Assembly (NCBI RefSeq): GCF_000611645.1
Contig: NW_014013147.1
Span: forward strand, 1-26,065
Direction: 5' to 3'
Length of the DNA stretch: 26,065 bases
DNA from: Monoraphidium neglectum
Lineage: Eukaryota > Chlorophyta > Chlorophyceae > Sphaeropleales > Selenastraceae
Part shown: piece after piece, positions 19,715 to 26,065 of the stretch
Position numbering within the stretch: position 1 is the stretch's first letter
Layout: each line of letters begins with the position of its first letter
The notes under the pieces: model-generated
Database searches by the model: none
Told to the model about the DNA's origin: nothing
The model's input: only the letters and a program-made list of their open reading frames with translations
Program-made: the position numbers and the translations under genes

Positions 19715-21418
19715 TCACGCCGGCGTAGCCACCGCTTGCTGCTGCTGTTGCTGCTGCTGTTGCTGCTGCTTGCTGCCCGCCGACGCCGCCGTGGCCTCCG
19801 CGGCCAGCTCCTCCCTCAACTCCATCAGCAGCGCCCCCAGCTGGTTCCTGCCCCCGCCGGCAAACCCCTGGCCCCAGAACGTGTCGTTCGGCGACGCCTC
19901 CACCAGCCGCGCCGCCGGCACGCCCGCCGCCGCGTCGCCGGCCGTCGACAGCAGCATCCGCCGCGGGCCCTCGTGCTGCGTGAACTTGGCGCGCAGCGCG
20001 CGCAGCATGACGCCGCGCTTGGCGGCGGCCCAGTCAGGCCGGATGAGCTCCGGCTGCGCGCGCTCGGCGCGGCGGCCGATGCGCGCCGCCTCCTCGGGGC
20101 TCTCGGCCGCCCTTATGGACGCCGCCAGCGCCCGCGCCACCCCGGAGCCGTCTGTGCGGAACTTGGCCGCCTGGTAAAAGTGCTCCACGCTCGGCCACAG
20201 CTCGCCCTCGCCGCCGCCCTCCGCGCCGGGGACGGAGATTGGGTGCGGCGAGAAGTTGCCGAGCGCGCCCCACTCGTCCCAGGCCTTGTAGAACTGGATG
20301 ACGCGCGGCCCGCCGCCCTTGTTGCGCCCCAGCTGACTGCTGCTCGCCGCCCCCGCCGCTCCCGCCGCCCCCGCCGTCCCCGTCGCTGGGTCCGCCGCGC
20401 CCGCGCCGGGCCCGCCGCTGCCGCCCTGCTGCTGCGCCGCGGCGGCCGCCGCGAGCTCGGCCTCTGCGCCCCACGCGCCGGGCGCCAGGGAGCCCGGCTT
20501 GTGGCCCGGGTAGGACAGCGCCTGTTCGAGCGCCAGCAGGCCGCCGCTGGAGGGCAGGTACCCCGTGACCAGCAGGTCGGGGCCGGACGGGTGGTACTCC
20601 GTGTCTATCAGGTTTACCGCCTGCGACGCGCGTTTGACCAGGGTTTGACCGAGGTTTGACCAACGGCGGCGTCGCCCTGCTGCTGCTAGCCTGACGCTAA
20701 GGGCCGCGCGCGGCCTACCGCAGTCCCATGGTGTCGAGCCATTTTAACTTCCTCCCCCCCCCCCACCCCTACACACACGCCGCAGCCTCCTTAACAATCC
20801 CTCCGCCCCGACGAGCCCCGCGGCGCACCCAAACCAGGCCCCACCTGCGTCATCTCCACAAACCCGAGCTCCCCGACCGGGCAGGGGGCGCGGTCGCCGC
20901 CGATGATCTTGGGGGCCACGAAGGCCATGACCTTGTGGATCACGCCGCTGCTGATGGCGGGCGCAGACAGCGTGCCGCCGCACTCCCAAAACACCTGCAG
21001 CCCAAGCAGCCGGGCGCGGGGGGCGCGCGAGCCGGGGACGTCGGCTGCAGGCGGCCAGGAGCGCGTTTCGAGCGGCGCGGGCGGGCGGCTGTTTGCTCCC
21101 TGGAGGGGCGAGCGCTGGGCGGCGGGCGGCGGGCAGGACGGCGGCGCCCGCGCCAGGCGCACCTGCAGGAAGCCTCTCTCATTGCAGTACTCTGCCACGT
21201 TCTCAGGCGTGAGGAAGTCAAATTCGACCACCTGCCAGGTTTGGGCAGGCAGGGGTGCTGAGCGGTGAGAGGCGGCAGCACACAGCACGCGACGAGATGC
21301 GGCTGTGAGGCTGCGCGCCGGCCCCGCCTGCCCTAAACCAAAGCGGCAGGCAAGGGGGAGGGTGAGCGCGGGGGAGGCAGCGGGCGCGGGCGGCGCGGGC
21401 AGAGGATGCATGTGTGTG

Positions 21419-21469
<51 letters not shown>

Positions 21470-23550
21470 CACGCGCACCTCGACGCCCTTGCCGCGCAGC
21501 AGCTGCTGGAAGTCGCGCCGCGCGCCGCGCTGCGTCATCACAATGGTGGGCGCCGCCGACACGTCCCACAGGTTGGCCTCAGACGGCAGGTCGAGGGAGC
21601 GGGACATGACGATGCGCCAGGGGGCAAAGCCGCCCTCCCTGGTGGATCGAATTGTGATGGGGAGGTGCCGGGGCGGCGACGAGAGGGGGTGAAGGTGGGC
21701 CGGGAAGCGTGCGCGCGACAGCGCGCTTGGGAGGCTGGGTCTGGGAAGGGCGAGCGCGGCCAAGGCAAGGGCCCAGGGCCGGGAAAGAGGCAAATCAACA
21801 GGGCGTGTGTGTGTGTGTGTGTGAGTGTGTTGGGGGTGCAAAGGCATCGCACCTGCGGGTTGTCAGGTTTGGGTTGTCACGGCGGACAGTGTTGCCGCCG
21901 ACAATGACGGCGTCGCTGCGCGCGCGCATCTCAAACACGCGCGCCCTGCGGAGGCAGCAAGGCAGTGCGTGCGTGCGCGAGGCCGCTGTGAGCAAGGGCG
22001 CCCCCGTGCGCCTTCGGAGTCCTCGCAGCGCGGCGCCGGCTCCGCCGGCGCGCCGGCTGCGTCGGCCCTGCCATTGGAAGTCGAGCGGCTCTCCTCCTGC
22101 GCGGCCAAAATTTACGCCGCTTCGCCCCGCCCAGCCGCAGCAGCTGTTCGTCCGCCGCCGCAGCCGCTCTGCCACGGCGCATCAACACTTGCACATGCCG
22201 CATGCCGCCTCGCCCGCAGCCCCCCTCTCTTCACCCACGCCCCTCGTCGCCCTCAACCGGACGCGGCGCCTGCAAGCGACGAAGCACCCCCTTTCCCCCC
22301 GCACCCCACCTCGACGCCGCAGATGACACCCAAGCCGCGTGCCCCGATGACGTGGCGATCTTCCCGTCCAGCGTCATCGCATACTTGAGCACCGACAGCG
22401 GCCGCCGCAGCACCGCGCGGTGCAGCAGCCCCTCGTTCGCCTTGAGGCACGCGAGCAGCGCAGCCTGCGCTGCGTCCGCCGCCGCGTCCCCGCCGCCGCC
22501 GCTGCTTGCCTCCCCGCCTGGCAGCACCAGCGCAGCCGCGGGCGCCCCCGCCCCGCCGTCGCCGAGCACGTCGGTCCTGACGCCGGCGCGGCGCAGCGCA
22601 GTGACCGCCTTGTTTCGGAGGTGGCGCAGCGGGTGCCGCAGGCCTACGACGACGCGCGACACGCCAGACTGCACCAGCGCCGCGATCGCGCGGTCGTCCC
22701 CATGGCAGTCCCCGCTCTCCAGGTTCAGGTACGCCGTCGCGCCGGCCGCGGCGCCGCCGGCTGCGGCGGTGGCGAGCGCCTCGGCGGGCGTCGAGCCGTG
22801 GGCGCGCTGAAACGCGGATGAGATGACGCGGCCGTCTGGGGCGACGATGAGGCAGGCCGCGTTGGGGTGGGGCTGCGTGAGGCCGGCAGAGGCGCCGGCC
22901 AGCTCGGCGGCGTCGCACAAGTGCCGCAGGTCCATGTCTGTTGTTTATCAAGCCAGGGTTCAGCACGAAATGATTGGATGTTGAGAGAAGGGGATGAAGC
23001 TGGTGGGAATGTGGGGGCAGCTTCAAGAGGAGGGCATGGAGGACCATGGAGGTCGGTGGAAACGGCGTGGCACGCCGGCATGCGGCGGCACATGCACATG
23101 CACCATGATGCGGTCCCATGAGCTGAGCGCATGCGCATGTGCGTTTGGGGGCGAGGCGCCCAGCAGCTGAGGCGCAGCACTCTGTCAACCTCAAAGCTGG
23201 CTTGGGCTGCACCCAATCCAGTCCTGCGGCAGCTAAAGCAGCGGCTAAGAGAGCCATGAGGCCTTACCCGACAGCGGCAATCCCCAGTTGTTAGAGTCCT
23301 GGCAGGTGCATCGACGGGGCACAGGTGAGGGTGCAACCACAGCTGTGCGCGCGCGCAATTCGCTGCCATGTCCGGACCCTGCGCGCTGCACCACTCGCAG
23401 TGCCGGTGCGCATGCCGCACGGCCGCCGGCATTGCTCACCATCGATACGGCAGAACACCGAAAGCGCCCTGTCACGGCCCTCGCATGGCGGAAAGCGTGC
23501 AACTGCCTGCACGCGTGCTGCCGGGGCCTCGTGGTGGGCGCGGATCGCAT
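19715..23550 (-). CDS. PYRR: Riboflavin-pathway pyrimidine reductase with NADAR domain (PYRR/PHS1 type, about 762 aa)
   Basis: Plant/algal PYRR reduces the ribosyl-amino-pyrimidine intermediate of riboflavin synthesis, in plants in the plastid. Exons (minus): 23550-23268, 22937-22310, 21945-21853, 21638-21479, 21231-21163, 20994-20845, 20620-19715 (TGA). All are GT-AG and in phase. Exon 1 encodes an R/A/S-rich, acid-poor leader that looks like a transit peptide; ATG 23442 is an alternative start. Exon 2 is a deaminase-like domain without the zinc ligands: the HAE site reads STPAEA and the PCxxxGxTPPC site reads SGDCHGDDRA, as in plant PYRR. The reductase follows (SVLKYAMTLDGKIA, DAVIVGGNTVRRDNP, NLWDVSAAPTIV, WECGGTLSA, APKIIGG). 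Exon 7 is a NADAR/COG3236 domain (GNFSPHPI, VEHFYQAAKF, SPNDTFWGQG, RNQLGALLMELREEL); plant and bacterial members hydrolyse reactive riboflavin intermediates. Lineage features are a Gly/Ala linker before NADAR and a C-terminal polyQ. Confidence 0.92.
19736..19771 (-). repeat. Polyglutamine-coding repeat in the PYRR C-terminus
   Basis: A CAG/CAA run on the coding strand encodes about 11 Gln after the NADAR domain, a few residues before the stop. Confidence 0.9.
20632..20661. repeat. Three 11-bp tandem units with GTTTGACC in PYRR intron 6
   Basis: GTTTGACC occurs at 20632-20639, 20643-20650 and 20654-20661, period 11. On the coding strand it reads GGTCAAAC, about 11-40 nt before the exon 7 acceptor, where a branch point would lie. 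TTGACC is also the W-box core of WRKY factors. Both roles are guesses. Confidence 0.7.
21422..21463. repeat. (TG)n microsatellite in PYRR intron 4
   Basis: About 21 TG units on the plus strand, so (CA)n on the coding strand, just after the exon 4 donor. A shorter TG run at 21805-21822 lies in intron 3. Confidence 0.95.
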
Positions 23551-24186
23551 GGCTCCACGAATGCAGATGAATTCTATTCGACAACCAATATGGTGCCTTC
23601 TACAGCATCTGGCCCCGCCGTGAGCGCCCCGCCGAGAAGGGTGACTGCACTGGAGTCGCGCAGATGATGAAATTGAACGATTATACCAAGCTCGTAATTG
23701 GGAGTCACCGCTTTCCAAAGCGTTGTTTATGCATCACTGGCAAACCTTGGGAGCCCTGGCTTGGCTACGATACTCCCACAGCCAATGCGACAACGCACCA
23801 GCGCACCACTTCCGCCGCACTGCTCCTCTCGCTCAAACCCTTGCCAGTAGCCGACGGCGCTACAAACACACTCTTCAGGCACCTGAGGCCGATGCCCCTG
23901 TGTAAGATGCTGCACTACCCAGCGTCTTTTCGCGAAATTGACCCATACGTTGACCCCGCTACGTTGTGGCTGCCCAAGCAGGCAGCATGCCATACCAATT
24001 TTAGCCGCACCCTCCTGTGCGCGTCAAACTTCACAATTGCTAGGTTACATCGCTTCCCAGGCGTCTCAAATGGCACACATGCCGGGCCGGGGGTGCGGGG
24101 GCGAGGGGGCCGCGGCGAGGGGCCGGGGCCGAGGGGCCGAGGGCAAATGCGTGGGGGCGAGGGCCTGGGGCTGAGGGGCTGAGGGG
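23551..24186. other. Divergent promoter region between PYRR and the MYND gene
   Basis: Should hold the promoters and 5' UTRs of both genes. A plus-strand open frame from ATG 23664 to 24182 (172 aa) has no family I recognise and ends in a Gly/Arg run that only translates the G-rich tract, so I do not call it a gene. An upstream exon of the MYND gene could lie here. Confidence 0.5.
24085..24186 (+). promoter_or_regulatory. G-run tract directly upstream of the MYND ORF
   Basis: About 100 bp with a dozen runs of three to five G separated by short spacers, ending at the ATG at 24187. This fits overlapping G-quadruplex-forming sequences on the plus strand, in the likely 5' UTR or promoter. The tract is seen directly; structure and role are inference. 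Confidence 0.55.
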
Positions 24187-24861
24187 ATGGTGAGCCTGCC
24201 AATTGCATTGCAGCAGGGACAAAAAAAGAGCAAGGCGACGCACGGTTCCTCCTGCAAAAACAGGCAGGCGTTGCTGATATGCAAACCTGTCCCACCCAAC
24301 TCTGTAATGAGCCTGAATCCGCGCCTACGCCTGCATGCGCTGCAGCTCCCGCCGATTTCCAGGGGCATGATGCCCCTCCTGCAAGACCTGAGCGTGCTGC
24401 CTGCCAGCTACTGGGCGGACCAGCCCCGCGACGCGTCCTTCCCGCGTGTGACGCGCGCCGTACTCCGTACCACAGAGCCCGGCTTCGAGCACGCCATCCT
24501 GGCAAGGCTGCTGCCGGCGGTGCAGCGGCCGATCCTCTACCCGCAGGACTTTTCAGCACAGTTTGTGCAGCCCCAGCGGCCCAGCCTGGCGGGGCTCACA
24601 GCCCTCGAGTGCCTCAGGGTCGGCGACAACATCCTCCATGGCGAGGTGGGGCTGCCGTGGCACCAAGACAGCTTCTGGCCGCTCACGCTCCCGGACGCGG
24701 CGGCGCTTGCCTGTGCGCCGCAGCTGCGGCTGCTGGACTGCGATGTGCGGATGCTGGGGGCAGGGCGGCTGCTGGCGCGGCTGCCGTCGTCGCTGCAAGG
24801 TCTGGATCTCAACCTGTGCTTTGAGGCAGAGGCGTGGCATGCAGGGGATGTGGGGCAGCAG

Positions 24862-24926
<65 letters not shown>

Positions 24927-25534
24927 CCACGAGCAGGGACAGCGAGATGCGCCGGCGGCGGCGGCGGCACGATCGGCTCGTCCAGGGAAACCCCGCAGGG
25001 CGTGCGCAGTATGCGGGAAGCACCGCGGCACGCCCGGCGTGAAGCTGCCGCCGTGCAATGGTTGCAGCCCGGTGCTCTTGACATACTACTGCAACGTGAG
25101 CCCCCTTGGCAAGGGGCTCAGACAGGCAGTGCCCGGGCATGTTGCATGTGTGAGCGCACACATACCTGCATGCATGCATCCAGTTCAAACGCATGATGTC
25201 AACGCGGGCATGAACCATCCAGCCATGCACCACACGTCCAGCTTGACGCCCCTCCTCCCCCCCCTCTCGTGCCACTGCCAGGCGGATTGCCAGAAGGTGG
25301 GCAGCCACTGTGCACATCAGCAAGCATCAAGCCTTCCTGCTGGCCTGTTCTGTGTCCAGCTGCCTGCGAGGGCAGGCACACGCAGATCCGCGCGCGCTTG
25401 GTCATTGTATTCCGCTGACCCTTTCACTACGCGGCTCCTGCCCACACCCTTGCCCACCTGGACAGTCGCACTGGCCACACCACAAGGCCGAGTGCAAGGC
25501 GGCGCAAAAGCAGAGAGAGCAGAAGCAGCACTAG
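24187..25534 (+). CDS. MYND zinc-finger protein with polyglutamine run (3 exons, about 330 aa)
   Basis: Exons: 24187-25095, 25282-25296 (15 nt), 25466-25534 (TAG). The spliced C-terminus gives a complete MYND finger: Cys273, Cys276, Cys290, Cys293, then YYCNADCQKSHWPHHKAEC with Cys302, Cys306, Trp311, His314, Cys318. MYND fingers bind two zincs and mediate protein-protein contacts, often with proline-rich motifs; the partner here is unknown. Residues about 40-220 are Leu-rich and weakly LRR-like. A (CAG)19 run encodes polyQ between this part and an Ala/Arg-rich linker. The start is uncertain: ATG 24187 gives the longest frame, ATG 24307 is in frame, and further exons may lie upstream. The frame continues past two TAG codons into a SAP-like segment (25550-25852), so the natural C-terminus may be longer. 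Intron 1 is 186 nt, a multiple of 3, without an in-frame stop. Confidence 0.72.
24868..24924 (+). repeat. (CAG)19 polyglutamine-coding repeat in the MYND gene
   Basis: An uninterrupted CAG run, preceded by CAG CAG CAA GAG. It is in frame and encodes Gln between the Leu-rich part and the MYND finger. Confidence 0.95.
25282..25296 (+). other. 15-nt microexon coding ADCQK in the MYND finger
   Basis: GCG GAT TGC CAG AAG lies between an acceptor CCAG and a donor GTGGGC. Only its inclusion, with both flanking introns removed, gives the MYND spacing YC-x3-CQ-x3-W-x2-H-x3-C. It carries one zinc ligand (Cys306). Confidence 0.85.
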
Positions 25535-25549
25535 CAGCAGCAGCACTAG

Positions 25550-25562
25550 CAGCAGCAGCAGC

Positions 25563-25614
<52 letters not shown>

Positions 25615-25852
25615 GGGGCCTTCTTTGCAGCCAAACGCACGAGAGGCAGCACCCTCAATGGTCAGCCCGCCACCATGCACCTTTGAATTGCTGATGATGC
25701 TGCCGGCGCGCGAGCTGGGGGCGCTGCTGACGTCATGCGGCGTCAGTGCTGCGGGGGTGGCGGAGAAGGCCGACTTGGCGCGCGAGGTGCTGGACGCACT
25801 GCGGCGCAGCGGCGGCGGCGGCGGCGCGAGCAGCGTTCCTGGCAGCCGCTGA
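25550..25852 (+). pseudogene. PolyQ plus SAP-like C-terminal segment in frame with the MYND gene, beyond two TAG codons
   Basis: From 25466 the MYND frame runs to TAG 25532-25534, then CAG CAG CAG CAC, TAG 25547-25549, then (CAG)4 CGG (CAG)16 and a segment ending at TGA 25850-25852. It contains LPARELGALLTSCGVSAAG followed by VAEKADLAREVLDAL. This resembles the SAP-like motif RELxxLLxxxGVxxxGxxEKxDL seen in MANF and RNF34/CARP-type proteins. Frame and composition suggest a true C-terminus now separated from the finger. It may be a degraded end, a readthrough extension, or an alternative exon. I see no GT donor before the first TAG that would skip both stops and keep the finger. Confidence 0.5.
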
Positions 25853-26065
25853 GGTGCGCTTGCGCTGGAGGTTGCGCCTTTTGTTGGTTGGTGTATTTCG
25901 TGCATGAGCGAGGCTTGAGGCGGCGTTGGCTTGCGTTAGTGCTGGCGGCCACCAGAGGTGGTGTCTATAAGTGGAAACGCGGTCTGTTGCCCTGGTGATC
26001 GGCCCCAAACCATAGTGTACAGGATGTGTGCACACGAAGCCGCTGTGCGCGTGGGCGCGAAGGGC
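25853..26065. other. 3' flank of the MYND gene
   Basis: No gene seen. No TGTAA poly(A) signal is visible on the plus strand before the window ends. Confidence 0.5.

Noticed and set aside
19697..20659. 320-codon plus-strand open frame
   Set aside because: Antisense to PYRR exon 7; composition is that of a shadow frame.
23664..24182. 172-codon plus-strand frame upstream of the MYND gene
   Set aside because: No recognisable domain, ends in translated G-rich repeat. It could hide an upstream exon, but I cannot support one.
25532..25549. TAG read as glutamine through an alternative nuclear code (as in some ulvophyte algae)
   Set aside because: WDR92 ends in TAG exactly where its family ends, so TAG works as a stop here. 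A local event is more likely.
1..26065. tRNA, rRNA, CRISPR or bacterial-type elements
   Set aside because: No T-loop consensus, rRNA core or spaced repeats seen by eye; a tRNAscan-type search would settle the tRNA question.

Overview
The window looks like nuclear DNA of a GC-rich green alga (core chlorophyte; I cannot place it more closely). The genes are split by many short GT-AG introns of roughly 90-330 bp. The third codon position is strongly GC-rich, coding CAG/GCN runs are common, TG/CA microsatellites lie in introns, TGTAA-type poly(A) signals are present, and one gene has the plant/algal riboflavin enzyme architecture. There is no sign of operons, Shine-Dalgarno sites, tRNA, rRNA or CRISPR.

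Layout. 1-3287: no gene supported. 3288-7379 (minus): kinase A, a GAF-domain TKL-type protein kinase; I reconstruct 12 exons, all in phase, 633 aa. 7380-10532: spacer without a supported gene, holding a dense cluster of overlapping inverted repeats. 10533-15160 (minus): kinase B, a tandem paralogue with the same 12 exons and the same phase at every junction, 720 aa. 15164-16960: spacer. 16961-19143 (plus): WDR92 (DNAAF10), 7 exons, 359 aa. 19715 to about 23550 (minus): PYRR, a riboflavin-pathway pyrimidine reductase with a degenerate deaminase domain, a reductase domain and a C-terminal NADAR/COG3236 domain, convergent with WDR92. 24187-25534 (plus): a MYND zinc-finger protein with a polyglutamine run and a 15-nt microexon, followed in the same frame, after two TAG codons, by a SAP-like segment (25550-25852).

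The genes do not form an obvious pathway. The kinases are probably signalling proteins: both start with MGxxxS, a candidate N-myristoylation signal, carry a GAF sensor, and have a linker with RRxS phosphosite-like motifs. WDR92 is a co-chaperone associated with assembly of motile cilia. PYRR makes a riboflavin precursor, presumably in the plastid. The MYND protein is unassigned.

The points most worth a second look are: the two in-frame amber codons inside the CAG tract between the MYND finger and the SAP-like segment; the microexon inside the MYND finger; the paired MGxxxS kinases with an HCDLTASN catalytic loop in place of HRDLK; the probable GC-AG intron in WDR92; and the overlapping perfect inverted repeats at 9805-9880. 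All exon junctions are manual predictions from frame, phase and paralogy or homology remembered from known families; no alignment or transcript data were available.
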